Origin: Puccinia triticina
Lineage: Eukaryota > Basidiomycota > Pucciniomycetes > Pucciniales > Pucciniaceae
Length of the DNA: 64,000 nt
Direction of reading: 5' to 3'
NCBI RefSeq assembly: GCF_026914185.1
Contig: NC_070564.1
Span: forward strand, 4,340,001-4,404,000
Part shown: one piece after another, positions 45,554 through 56,809 of the stretch
How the letters are laid out: every line of letters starts with the position of its first letter
Position numbering within the stretch: position 1 is the first letter of the stretch
Translations under genes and position numbers: made by a program
The notes under the pieces: model-generated
Seen by the model: only the letters and a program-made list of their open reading frames with translations
What the model was told of the DNA's origin: nothing
Database searches by the model: none

Positions 45554-47139
45554 ATGACGCAAACCCAGCTCCCTCCGTGTATCGTTCATGCCTTCCGACA
45601 GCTCAAAATCCCTACCGAAGGATTAGTCCAGGTCTCGCCCCAGAAGGTGACCGATACCAGTCAAGGTCTGAGTTATTTTGTCAAGACGACAAGCTCGGCT
45701 GATGGTGTGAAAAGATTCAGGGAAAGTCTCAAGTATCGCTACCTCTGTTGATCGCACGAAACCGTCCTCATCCGTAAATGACAATAACCGCCTTTCATTC
45801 GACTCATTTATTGATCTTTAGGGGGAAGATGAGTCACTCCGAGCACTTCGAGCTTCAGCGCCTGGTTTTGTACCAAAACCTCTGGGCATTTTCAACGATG
45901 AGGGCAAAACTGTAATGATTTCCGGTACAAACCTCCTTCAAAAAACAATAAATTTGCCCTGAAGCTGGTGGCTGACTTGCCTTCTACCATCTTCGACAAT
46001 TGGTATTTTCCTGAACCGTTTTGTAGAATGTTTTGATCTATCGCATATGGAATCTTGCCTGGAGCCCTCCCTTGCTCGTGAAGTAGCCAACATGCATGAC
46101 CCTATTCGAGCCTCTTCTCTATCACCAAATGGAATGTACGGATTCGATGTCCCGACGTATTGCGGTGAAACCGAGCAGGTCACTTGATCTTCATTTTTTG
46201 CTCGTTATCATTTCATAATCCAAGCCAATTGTTGTTTTACTCTTGCTTCAATTTATCAAATAAAATCCAGGATAACACGTGGGCAGGTGATTGGATGGTG
46301 TTTTTCAGAGATCGGCGAATCAAGAGTTTGGTGGACCGAATCGAAGACGAAGAAATAGCCACATTAGGGAAGACCATGTGTGATCAGTAAGCACGATCAA
46401 CATTCATGAGATAGGGGAGTTCTAACGACGCCTGTGAGAGCTACAGGGTGATTCCATTTCTCCTCACTGATTTCGCTCCAGCTCCGGTACCGGTAATCAT
46501 CCATGGTGACCTATGGTCAGTTAAACTATCGCGGTATCTAATCAAAAGTGAAATCTTCGTTAACCGCAAACCATTCATTCCAGGGCAGGAAATATATCTG
46601 TGAGTCGGAAGAACGGCCTACCGGTCTTGTTTGACCCTTCAAGCTATTACGGACATAACGAAGTCGAATTGGGTATCATGAAAATGTTCGGAGGTAGATC
46701 AGCAGCTGCTTGTGGGTAATGCAAGGTCCAAATCTTCTGACTCCTCATTTCTTTTATCTCCAACTGTGTGACATAGGCAGGTCCGACGCGTTTTTTGAAG
46801 AGTACTATAAGCACCGACCCAAAAGCCAGCCTCACCATGATGAGCGAATCAGGTATTCCCAATTGCAGGGCTTGGAAATGTCTTAAATGATCATAGGGTA
46901 CTAATTACTGTGAACTCCAGGTTATACGAGCTCTACCATCACTTAAACCATACATTGATATTTGGCGTGAGTCTCCTCTTTTTCTTCCTTTGCAAGCTTA
47001 TGAATGCGAAGCGACAACCAGTTTACCTTTCTTGAACCTATCGGAATGGTGGGCAAAAATTCAGGGAAGCTACCGGTCCGGGGCCATCAGAATTATGAAC
47101 GAGCTCATTGAATTTGTGAAGAAGAATAGTCAAGGCTGA
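45554..47139 (+). CDS. Fructosamine/ketosamine 3-kinase family protein, about 304 aa, 9 exons
   Basis: Exons: 45554-about 45721, 45822-45924, 46027-46178, 46271-46386, 46447-46515, 46584-46693, 46777-46852, 46921-46966, 47065-47139. The family phosphorylates ketoamine adducts on glycated amines or proteins, which then break down. Order of motifs matches FN3K: the ATP-binding strand with Lys in SYFVKTT, then GEDESLRALRASAPGFVPKP, MISE-CFDLSHMES, a short helix region ending GFDVPTYCGETEQDNTW, GDWMVFFRDRR, the catalytic loop IIHGDLWAGN, the metal-binding DPSSYYGHNEVELG, MFGGRSDAFFEEYY, and the C-terminal YELYHHLNHTLIFG. Length is close to human FN3K (309 aa). The 3' end of exon 1 is uncertain: alignment to the family calls for a junction after VKRFR, but no GT lies there. 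Using GGT|GTGAAA at 45707 keeps frame and drops five residues. The substrate is unknown. Confidence 0.85.
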
Positions 47140-47904
47140 TCATCAATAAACTAACAGTAGGTGGACAGAAAAATTTGGACCCAAAACTCACAATTTTTCA
47201 TTTATTCCTTACTGCTTCAAACAAGAATAATTTTGGGATGGGATAAGGGGGATTGTTGATGTATGGTAGATCAAGCCTGTTTAGGCACTTGGCCCAGTCC
47301 CAGCTTGACACACTAGCGTAACAAAGCCTTACGAGCACTTGCTGGCAAGAGCCATGCCTGAAGTGCATGCAAGGCTTACACCCAAGACAACTAAATTTCA
47401 TCCCTCACAATGCCGCTGGAAATTTTTCAAAGGACTAGTGCTGCTTGATTGTGCATCAATCCCTCTGTTGAGATTTCTGTTTCCTTTTTTGGACATGCTC
47501 TCATTCCTGTCCGGATTGCTGCCGTGGCTTTTCCCGCCACCGCCAGTTGGGCAGAGCTCAACCACAACATATTAGTGGCGCCAATCTTGGTGGTGCACTG
47601 TTCTAGGAGGGAAAGAGGCTTGCCAGCTGCTTCAGAAAATGTATGCAAGTAGTTCAATCAGACTCACACTGCAGGGGTGGTAAAACACACACACCCTCAT
47701 TGTGTGTCCTAGCTTTCCTCATCATGGGCCCTTGGCCTTCTGTTGAGGATGTTTGCCAAGTGGAAAAACTGCTGAAGCAGTTGCAATGTTGGAGGGGTTG
47801 GAGTGGAAGGTGTGGGTGGTTTAGTAAATGGTCCTTTTTCAGACTACTTTCCTGCTATTGGCTAAGCCAATCTTTTTCCCTCCACCTGCTCTGCTTGCCT
47901 TTGG

Positions 47905-48605
47905 CTATAGTTTCTTGACAAAGTTGTATATTTCCGCCACTTTGGAGAAGAGGGAGCGGGACATAACTACCCATACTACCTCTAGTTGGACATCCTTCTT
48001 CAAGCCCTGTTGGTAGAGCTTAATGAGGGTCGGAACCTCCCATCCCGTGTCAGTAGCTAAGACTATAAACCCCATGCTGGAATCCACCACCAATGCTGTT
48101 TGTTTCAAAGCTCATAGGGCTCACCCGCCTTGGTCTTCTTTTCAGGGTTGGTGTACATGGCTCCAAACAGGGATTCATACTTGGTGAACATCATTGGCCT
48201 AGATTGTTCTGCCGCAAGGATCCTTCCACAGAGCAGCTTGGACCATGAGGCGGCAGCTTTGATGAGGTATGAGATGGAGAAAATGATCTTGGATTGGTTG
48301 TTGGGGATCATGGTGGGGTTGGCAGCAATGTACAGCACCAATTGAGTGCAATAAGTCTCTGCTTTTACCACTTGGGTTCCTTCAAACTTATCAGGTATAC
48401 CAATCTTTGGCTCTCACATTGCTGTGGCCAGGGCAGCCGCTGCTGGGGCCTCTGTGAGGCAAGCTTTGGCCTACATGCAGAGGGTTTTCTCTGTCGCCAG
48501 CTGTGCCACCATGGTGGTTAGCTGCTGTTGGATTTCCGCTGCTTTGGTTGCATTGTTGAGTTGCCTGTTAATCTGCTACCATGATGTATCACCACAGTAT
48601 GGCGG
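47905..48605 (-). pseudogene. Ty3/gypsy-type gag relic
   Basis: Minus-strand frames follow the order of a fungal Ty3/gypsy Gag. INRQLNNATKAAEIQQQL and MVAQLATEKT form a coiled-coil start. PDKFEGTQ, then YIAANPTMIPNNQSKIIFSI, AASWSKLLCGRI, YESLFGAMYTNPEKKTKAG follow. After a frame change come LKQTALVVDSS, ATDTGWEVPTLIKLYQQGLK and VVMSRSLFSKVAEIYNFV. The W-x5-Y/F, NPEKK and LYQQGLK features are typical of the capsid-like domain. Stops and frameshifts interrupt it; no protease, reverse transcriptase or integrase is recognised beside it, and no LTR pair was found. Confidence 0.65.
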
Positions 48606-48654
48606 GCTGTTGGATTGACCCATGAGCACTACCAACTAACCAACCAGCTGGAAA

Positions 48655-48739
48655 GTGTATGTAGCCTAGTTGGTAAAGGCAGCACTCTAGTATGTTTCTC
48701 AGCATAGCTGAGGTTGTGAGTTTGAATCTCACCAGACAC
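48655..48739 (+). other. tRNA-like sequence, type II fold (relic or SINE head)
   Basis: An 85 nt segment has an A-box-like TAGCCTAGTTGG and a T arm GTGAG-TTTGAAT-CTCAC with a perfect 5 bp stem and 7 nt loop. The D stem GCCT/AGGC pairs, the ends GTGTATG/CAGACAC pair at six of seven positions, and CTCAGC-ATA-GCTGAG gives a long variable arm as in Leu or Ser tRNAs. The anticodon stem does not pair well, although TAG sits at the expected loop position. I infer a decayed Leu-type tRNA or the head of a tRNA-derived SINE, not a working tRNA. Confidence 0.5.
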
Positions 48740-48936
48740 ATCTTCAGTTTACAGTCTCTACATGCATCCATTTCAGGTGTGTCAGAGGTGCCAAGTGGGG
48801 ATGATGAAGGTTTATAGGGCGGAGTTGTGGTAGGGAGTATGGAATTGGAGAGGAGGAGGTGCGGGTAGGGATAGACACGTTTTTGGAGTTGGGGTTGTGG
48901 TTTTTAAGGTTTTGGAGGTGATTGGTGTTATGGTCT

Positions 48937-49300
48937 AGTCTTGGGAGAGAAAGAGGAAGTCAATTGCAGGACAAGGAAGCAGTCTGTTATCTCCAGACTC
49001 TCAAACCTTGAGAGTGCTGTCTGTGAAATGTACATTTAAGCTACGTACATGGAAGCCTGCGCTGTGGAGCCCGCACCACAGCTCATAACAATTGCTTTGT
49101 TTTCTTCTGTTTCTACGGTTCAGTCTCTTGGTCTCCCTGATATAGATCATGCAATATGCTATGGTCTCATCTTGGGAGAGAAAGAGGAAGTCTGGGGTCC
49201 AGGATCCTAGTATGGTAGACTGCAGGTGAGAGTGCCATCTGTGACATGTACATGGAAGCCTGCGCTGCAGAGCCCGCCCCACGGCTCATAAAAATCACTA
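48937..49300. repeat. Two-copy direct repeat, about 150 bp
   Basis: The block with CTTGGGAGAGAAAGAGGAAG, GAGAGTGC, TGTACATGGAAGCCTGCGCT and GCTCATAA occurs at 48941-49090 and 49169-49290, diverged by small indels. Confidence 0.75.
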
Positions 49301-50898
49301 ATTGCAACAAGCCGGATGATTAAGCTTATAAAGACCTGTTAAGACAAGCAATTTGTTACACAAGCCCTATAGCTTCTGAACACCAAATGAATGTGAGGAG
49401 GCTGTAATTGAAGACACATGCTTCAGATCAGATCTGGAAGTAGGTGCATACAGGGCCTAAGGGGGAGGCAAGCAAAGGGTGCCTCCTTGTAAGGATGTGC
49501 CCCAAAAGTGGGGTTTGGGGCATGAATTTGGGATCATGCCCCAAGGTCCGGGGCTTGGGATGAGCCTTGGGAATTCCCCAAGCCGCTGGGAATATTATGG
49601 TTTTTTTGTGAAGGGTTCCCTGGTGGATGATGTCTTTTTTTGGGATTTTATGTTTTCAGTGTCTTGACCAGATTTTGTAGCAGTATCAGTGATATTATTG
49701 GGCTCAGATTCAGCATCAGATGGATGGTGGACCTCAATCACAGTGGAAGGGAATTTGTTCTTCTTCTTGGGGTTATTTGGGGCAATAAAAACACAGCAAT
49801 AATCATGGGAGGTAGCTATGTAAACAGGGCTGGAGATAGGTGTGGGAAGACAAGTGGATTCACGGTGAATGGAGTCTGTCTCAGAGCCATGATGATTGGA
49901 TTCATTAGTATTTGTGGGGATTGATGGGGCTTCTTCTATTTTGCCAACCACCACCAAGGTAATCTTGGATGGGGTTGGAGAAAGGGAAGAACGTGGGATA
50001 TGTGAATCCCCGCACTCCTTGCGGGGTTCCCTAGGTGTCACACTGCCTATCACATAATCTCCACCAGCCAGGATTTAGTCCCAGCTCCATTTCCTTCTCT
50101 CTCTTCCATTCATCCTCAAGATCAGTTGTACATAGACTAACAAGAGACCCCCAGAACCATTGACTCTCTCTCAGGCGGTCCTATTCATCTGTAATATAGC
50201 CCCCAAGGACCTTGGTTCTAGAACATCCCCAGGCCTTGTGCCTTGTCCCACCAATCCTCTCCGCCTCCAAACAGTGAAGGGTCTCCCAACCCTTACAGGA
50301 TATCAAAACGTTAAGAAAGTGTTGGAATTCTGTCTCCACTCATCCCTCAAAACCCTTCTTCACCATCTCCACTCACTTTATCCTCCTCTATGGGCTTGTT
50401 TTCAGATCAAAGATATTCTACACTTGTGAGTCCACATATTACGGTCTGCTTGTATTTAGTGGTCATTTTTGCTCACCGTACTAGCCTTGTTGACTTTTCT
50501 CCTTGCCTAGATTAGTTTGTCAAACTTTCCCAAATCCTTCTTATCCTCTTGTGTGTGCAACCTCTGCTGGGGATATTAATGTACCTTTTGACATGTTACA
50601 ATGAGTCAAGAAGTTTCTTATTCATCATCCTTTTTTATTCATTTTATTCTCACCCACAAGTTGATTCCATGTACATAGTCTATATAACCATAGCATAGTC
50701 CAGAGTAATCAACTCATTGGTTCTCTCCTTCTTTTTCCGCTCCGCATCTGAGCCGCATCATCACCACCCCTTTTCTTGAGCACCCTCAAGAGCTCATCTC
50801 TTTCTCCTTGCCGGCAAAGAGTTGAAATACAAACCAAAATAAAGTGTGAATTTGATGCCAAGCAAGGTATGGGAGCTATATATTATCTCAGGGTGCAT
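49301..50898. other. Intergenic, no gene recognised
   Basis: A 152-codon minus-strand frame (50053-49595) is Ser/Thr/Lys-rich without a recognisable domain and may be a transposon relic. Nothing else is supported. Confidence 0.35.
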
Positions 50899-50901
50899 TT
50901 A

Positions 50902-51109
50902 GGGCCTGTACCATAGGGCATGAAAATTGAAATTTCCAAATTTATTTGCCTCAAAATTTCTTGGGACAAAAACTGAGCCTGGCCAAAATGTAGGCTGGAG
51001 CACAAATGTGAAGAATTTCAACATTTGAACCCTCTGTTAGTTTCCAATTTTTGCGTACAGGGCAAAAAAAGTTGAAATTTTTCAAAATTGAGGCCCATGG
51101 TACAGGCCC
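50902..51109. mobile_element. PIF/Harbinger-type MITE, 208 bp
   Basis: Ends GGGCCTGTACCATAGGGC and GGCCCATGGTACAGGCCC, flanked by TTA at 50899-50901 and 51110-51112. The interior is AT-rich with AATTTC words. The terminus resembles that of 913-1047. Confidence 0.8.
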
Positions 51110-51112
51110 TTA

Positions 51113-53004
51113 CACCACCGCTTGATAAATTTTGAATCAGCGCGTGGGCTTGGCTGCGGGGTCAGGAACAGGTCTGGCATGACCTCTCCTCCCTGCTTTT
51201 CACAATGGGGACGCTTTGACGCCGGCAATGGGTCAGAACTATGTGGGTCTGACCCATCCAACCCACATGTCAAGCCCACACCGCCAACACATTGTGTTGG
51301 GATGTCACGTGAGTCAATCAGGGGTCATGGATTGCCCAGCCGGCCCCATCCAGCCCTGGCAAGCAGGCCGACGGTGTCATGTTGGACATGCCTGATCAGC
51401 TCCGTTGTAAAGCTCAAAAGTGTTCCTGAGAACCTTTTGCTGAGTGCGGAAAGGGATGTATGAGGAAACCTCTGCCTTTCCTGGTTCACTAGACACTAAA
51501 ACAAGCCCACCAATCTCAGATTGGCAGGTTTAATGTAGTGATAGTGGAGTGTTATCAAAAGATAACTGTTGTTATAAAGTGGGTGCGATGAAGTTGCTAA
51601 AATGTGTTATGAGTGAGGAGTCTGGACTTCAACCAGATGATAGTTGGTCAAAGAGGACCCCTCAGAGGTTTGTGTTATGTAATGTGAGTGTTGTGTAGAG
51701 TTGTTATTTTGTGTGTAAGTTTTTTGTAATGTGTGTAAAACCAAAATATAGGGTGACTAATATATTGTGGAGTGAGCAGTTGTGTACTTTGTTATAGGGG
51801 AAACTGAATGCAGGTAGTCTGCTGGGGGAAAGTTACAACAGGGGAGGAGAGCCTCCTTTTATAGACAACAGTGAGGGATTTTAGCTCCAGAGGAGCTCTA
51901 CATGAGAGATTTTAGCTAGATACATGAGGGATTTTGGCTAGTACATATGTTGAATGGGTGAATGTGATTGGTCAGGACTGTACAGGTGATTATGGGTTAT
52001 GACATGCAGGTTGAATCAGGAGGTGTGATTGGTCAGGACTGTATGTTAGTGTAGTCATGCTGTAACCAGGTCACCTGCTGTTGTTATGCAACGAAAATCC
52101 ACTAGTGCATGCAGCTTAGTGCATGCAGCTATCACATGCAGCTAGCACCTGCATGAGTGCCTGCATGTGTACACTGTATGTATGTAAGTGATGATGCAGC
52201 TATGTGTAAATATGTATGTAGCTATGTATGTAACTGTGTGTGTAAATAAGTGTTGTAAATGTGGATTGTGTAACTGTTTGAGGTTGTAAGGGGTATTGTG
52301 AGTGTGTAAGAGTATGTAACTTCTGAGTGAGTGCCCTTCTGAGTGTTCTGTAAGGCAAGACTAGGGGTGAATTTGTACCTAGAAACTGAATCTTGAGGGA
52401 TATTAAGTGATTGATAAGAGGAAAAGGGAGATTAAGAGTGAAAATAATAGAAATAAGAAAGAAAAGCAGAAAATTTTGATTTTGGCATATGGGATACCAT
52501 AAAGCATACCACACCGTCAGCTTGATTGCCTGTCAAATCCAAGTCCAACAGGACTCCGCAGCGGACAAAGGCTTGCCTCATTGAGCAAGCCAACGCTGCC
52601 AGCTGGTTGGACCTGTGTCAAGCCTCAGTCATGATTGACTCGCTGTCCGGGTTAGCTAAACAATTGGTTGGGCTTTTTTTTTTTTTTTTTATCAAGTCAC
52701 CTGGATGCGCCTCTTTTGCTGTAAGAAAGAGGCTACACAGTTCAAAATTTTACAAAAAAAAAAAAAAGTAAAACAAACAAAACAAACAAAACATGTCAAG
52801 AAGAAAAGCCTCCAAACTTCACAGGAATACATGCTTTGCTGTCTATATACAACAAACAGGGAAGTTTGGTACAATGTGTTGTGCCGTAGTGGTTTAGTGG
52901 TGGCCTTATGGCCTGGCCAAGGGTTGTGGCTGACGTTTGGGTCCCAATGAGTGAACTTTTTGATGGGCAAGCTCAATGAACAGCCAATACACACTGTTTT
53001 GTGC
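51113..53004. other. Intergenic; possible LTR-like sequence
   Basis: From about 51490 to 52510 the sequence has LTR-like composition with TTTATAGACAACAG and two copies of GTGATTGGTCAGGACTGTA (51967 and 52028). It is followed by a short coding-like stretch at 52530-52670 (TPQRTKACLIEQANAASWL). No matching second LTR was found. Near 52880 the + strand has GCCGTAGTGGTTTAGTGG, reminiscent of a tRNA A box. Confidence 0.3.
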
Positions 53005-53235
53005 GGCCGCTGTCGGAAGATACACCGGCAGCTGCCACTTTGTTGACCCTCTGTCAGAAGATATGCTGACAGCTGCCACTTTGTCAACCCGCTGCCGGAA
53101 GGCCAACAGCTGCCCTTCCATGGGCCTGCTGTTGGAAGATATGCCAACAGCTTCCCTTCCGTGGGCCCGCTGTCGGAAGATATGCCAACAGCTGCCACTT
53201 TGTTGACCCGCTGTCAGAAGATACACCGACAAAAA
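53005..53235. repeat. Minisatellite, about 56 bp units
   Basis: Four to five units of the form CGCTGTCGGAAGATATGCC, AACAGCTGCCACTTTGTTGA, with alternating variants. The half-sites GCTGTCGGAAGA and CCAACAGC/CCGACAGC are partly complementary, so each unit may fold. Confidence 0.8.
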
Positions 53236-53494
53236 ACCCCAATACATCCCGCTATGAAACATTAGGTTGGCCACCCAAATTTTTTGGTGGGGTTGGGGGG
53301 GTCAGGCCAACGCAATTCATTACGTCAGCACCCAATCAACCGCAACCCGTGGTGTAGCCTGTATCTTACAATGTAACCAGTATAATCAGCCCTGAAAAGC
53401 AAACCTTGTTCACCCAGGGAGTATAAATATAGGGGCAGGCTAAATGAACACCAAAGATTTAATTCATGCACATCAAAAGTGGAGTGAACAGTAG

Positions 53495-53635
53495 TTCACT
53501 CCAAAGTTTTTGGTGTGTACATGTGTCCACTCCAAAATATTTGGAGTGGAACTCCAAAAATCCCCAAAAATTGGAGTGCCCAACCATGCACTCCAAATTT
53601 TTTTGGAGTGAACACAGGGGCACTCCAAAACCAGC
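53495..53635. repeat. Cluster of CACTCCAAA palindromes
   Basis: Consecutive short hairpins such as CCACTCCAAAATATTTGGAG and CACTCCAAATTTTTTTGGAG occur within 140 bp. Purpose unknown. Confidence 0.7.
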
Positions 53636-53684
53636 ACTCCTCCCATCATGAATGGCCGGTCTGCGCCACCCACAGAGGGCAGTA

Positions 53685-53905
53685 CATATCCCTCTCAATG
53701 ACTGGCACAGACTGGTCATTGAGAGGACAGACACAGCAATCTTGATGACCGGGAAAGACCAGCCATCAAGAGGACACACCCATCTCAATGACCGGGAAAG
53801 ACTGGCCATTGAGAGGACACAACCCTCTCAATGACCGGCACAGACCAGCCATTGAGAGGACCACCCCTCTTGATGACCAGGACAGACCGGCCATTGAGCA
53901 AGAGG
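53685..53905. repeat. Hairpin minisatellite, locus C
   Basis: Five to six units of CTCAATGACCGGCACAGACC followed by (A/G)G(C/T)CATTGAGAGGAC. Each unit is a near-perfect inverted repeat around CACAGA or AAAGAC. A single stray unit (CCGGTCATTGAGAGGACAGA) is also found at 60784. Confidence 0.85.
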
Positions 53906-53987
53906 AAACAACCCCTCATGCGAGACTGACCGGTGTGGAACTTCTAAGCAAACAGAAAGAGCTTGGAGGGGAAATAGACAACTACAC

Positions 53988-54727
53988 TAGAGATTGCCAA
54001 GTGGACCCGGGTACAGGTACCTGCGGTCATTTTGGGCATATTTAGATACCCGGACTTGGACCCGGCACCCGTAGGGCGGGTACCGGCGGTACCTGTGGCG
54101 GGTATCACGGGTACTGCCTACAATTCAACCCTCTAGCAGGTCTATGCCGGCTTCGAGGGTGGTGTAACCTCTTGATGACCAACACAGGCCGGTCATCAAG
54201 GGTGTATGTACATATGCCCTCTTGATGTCCAGTCTGTGCTGGACACCAAGAGGGCAATCAAGAGGGATGTCTGTGTGTGAATTCTTGATGTCCGGTCTGG
54301 GCCGGACATCAAGAGTGTATGCCCTCTTGGTGTCCAGCACAGACCAGACATTGAGAGGGCATATGTACATACACCCTCCCAATGTCCGCTCTGTGCCGGA
54401 CATCAAGAGTGTAAGCCCCCTCGGTGTCCAGCACATACCGGACATTGAGAGGGCATACATACACCCTCTTGATGTCCAGTCTGTGCCGGACATTGAGAGT
54501 GTATGCCCTCTTGGTGTCCAGCATGTGCTGGACACCAAGAGGGTTAGGTTACAGGGGCGGCCATGATTGCGCTGCAAAAGGTCGTCCACAACTGCTTGTC
54601 TCCAGAGCTTTTGCAGCAGGTGCCTGGACGGGTACCGGCCATCCAAAATTTACATACCTGGACCTGCACATGGCACCCGCGGGCGGGTACCCGCCCACAG
54701 ATACCGGATACCCATGGGCAATCTCTA
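53988..54727. mobile_element. hAT-like non-autonomous element, exact 8 bp TSD
   Basis: TIR TAGAGATTGCC / GGCAATCTCTA, flanked by AACTACAC at 53980-53987 and 54728-54735 (exact). Subterminal regions contain inverted CGGGTACC and ACCCGG words typical of hAT subterminal repeats. The centre is a hairpin minisatellite (54165-54545). No transposase. The TAGAG-type terminus and 8 bp duplication support a hAT assignment. Confidence 0.88.
54165..54545. repeat. Hairpin minisatellite, locus D, inside the hAT-like element
   Basis: Six or more units of CTCTTGATGTCCAGTCTGTG followed by CCGGACATCAAGAGGG (also CTTGGTGTCCAGCA-CATGCTGGACACCAAG). Same layout as loci A-C but with TGTCC replacing TGACC. Confidence 0.85.
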
Positions 54728-54735
54728 AACTACAC

Positions 54736-55526
54736 TAGTAGTAATTTAGGTTGAAGCTAAGGGTGCTGTTGAGGCTGCCCTCCTATCTAATGCTGGAGTT
54801 GGTGAGAGTTACACTAAGAAAAAGAAGAAAGAAAAGGGTGTGGCTTGAGTTCTACTAATCCTTAGTGAGGTCTAGAATAAGGAGTTTATGTAATCAATGT
54901 CTAGTTGGAATACCACAAGCTGGAGGATGAGGTGAGGGGAAATGAGGTTTATGAGTAAAATATGCAAAGGATGAGAGGTTTGAGAGCAAAGTATGCAATG
55001 GAGTTTTGAGATGGTATGTATACAACTCTTGATTCAAGGTGGACCCAGCAGGAGAGGGGGATAATCTGAAGTTCAATAATATGGTTGCAATCTGGGTTCA
55101 ATTCTGAGTTCAATATGGGAGAGTGGTGGTAGCAAAATATGCAAGTGATGATAGTCTGGTAAAGAGTATAATCTGAGGAGAAGGGTAAGAGAAAAATATG
55201 CAGGTGATGACTACTTCTTTAATGGGGAAATAGGCTGGAAAATAGCATGCAGGGGAAATACAGCAGCTGAGAGGGGAGTTTATAAGTGAAAGAAACAACA
55301 GGGGGGGTACAAGTATGAGCACAGACAGGGGAATTCTGGCTATGGGAAGAAAGGCTGTACAAATGGAGAAGGTGATGTGAACATAGTAACAGCTTGTAAT
55401 GATGAGCACTAATGAAAGAGGTAAGCACAGATCCAATGATTTAATGTGTACAAATAGGGATAGTACATAATGAGCAATGTATGTAAAGGGTTTAATATGT
55501 GAGAACATATCTGTAAAAGGAATGTA
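54736..55526. other. Intergenic, no gene recognised
   Basis: Repetitive AGTAAAATATGCAA-like words recur at about 54955, 54985, 55133 and 55193. A 148-codon minus-strand frame lacks any domain. Confidence 0.35.
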
Positions 55527-55672
55527 CAGTGGGTCATCTAATGTTTTTGGCACCACATTTTTGAATGCAGAAGCTCAGGCCACAGCCTTTAAGTCTTGAG
55601 ATTGGCTACAGGGGTGGAAAATAAGTTCCTAAGAATGATTATGAAATAAAACAAAGTAAAAATAAAAAAACA

Positions 55673-56433
55673 GACTTACTTCGCGCACTGCAAAAAACAC
55701 TTCGCGCACTGCAAAAAACACTTCGCGCACTGCACAGTGCGCGGATTCCCAAACACTTTGCGCACTGCGGGTAAAATACGCAACTTTTTGAAGGTTTTTC
55801 TTGACCAATCAATAGAAAGGCTTCCCATTGGCCTCTCTGAATTTTTTGGGAGTTTTTTGAAGCATTCTTCTATATTAAAAAAATGATTAAAACCAAGAAG
55901 AAATGTAGGATTTGGGCGCCTAAAAAACAAGGTTCCCATGGCCCAAAAATTTCAAATAATTTATTGAGTAATGAAACATGTAAGAACAGCTACTTTGAAA
56001 ATTTTCAGCCACTTTTTGCAAGCATACAGGTCTGAAAAATAAGAAAATTCACCACATATTAGCTCATTGCATCTAAATTATCCTCATTTTTCAGACCTGT
56101 ATCCTTGCAAAAAGTGGCTAAAAAATTCTGAAGTAGGTTTTCTTACATGTTCCATTACTCAATAAATGATTTGGAATTTTGGGGCTATGAGAACCTTGTT
56201 TTTTAGGCGCCCAAATCCTACATTTCTTCTTGGTTTTAAAGATTTTTTTTAACATAGAAGAATGCTTCATAAAACTTCCAAAAAATTCAGAGAGGCCAAT
56301 GGGAAGCCTGTCTATTGATTGGTCAAGAAAAACCTTCAAAAAGTTGCTTATTTTACCCGCAGTGCGCGAAGTGTTTGGGAATCCGCGCACTGTGCAGTGT
56401 GCGAAGTGTTTTTTGCAGTGCGCAAAGTAAGTC
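55673..56433. mobile_element. Foldback element, arms about 345 bp
   Basis: Left end GACTTACTTCGCGCACTGC, right end GCAGTGCGCAAAGTAAGTC. The word TTCGCGCACTGCAAAAAACA is tandemly repeated at the left end and its complement at the right. Arms remain alignable to the centre near 56060. It interrupts the left TIR of the 55527-60165 structure, so it inserted later. Confidence 0.9.
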
Positions 56434-56466
56434 CGTAAAAAAAAGAAAAATGTGGAAATTTTTTAA

Positions 56467-56809
56467 TTTCTTGAAAATTTCTCAGAATGTTCATTACTGT
56501 TCAAACCAAGGAGGGAAAATTGGAGAGAAAAGTATGGCATAAAACAAGAATGATAAAAAATGAAAAATTTTGAAACTATTTTCAATGATTTTTTGGGTGG
56601 ATGGGTTATCAACCAATTTCATTTGAACTCAGGGACTGTAGCCCAAATCACCACTAATTTGACTCAATTTATTTTATCCAGTAAAAATCATTGGAAATGG
56701 TTTCAAAAATTTTCATTTTTTATCATTCTTGTTGTATGCCATACTTTGCTCTCCATTTTTCCCTCCTTGGTTTGAACAGTAAAGAACATTCTGAGAAATT
56801 TGCAAGAAA
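56467..56809. repeat. Second foldback, 343 bp
   Basis: TTTCTTGAAAATTTCTCAGA at the left and its complement at the right; the arms also share GTTCAAACCAAGGAGGGAAA and GAATGATAAAAAATGAAAAT. Non-coding. Confidence 0.85.

Noticed and set aside
51490..52510. Candidate LTR
   Set aside because: No paired repeat, no clear TG...CA ends and no primer-binding site could be shown; kept only as a remark.
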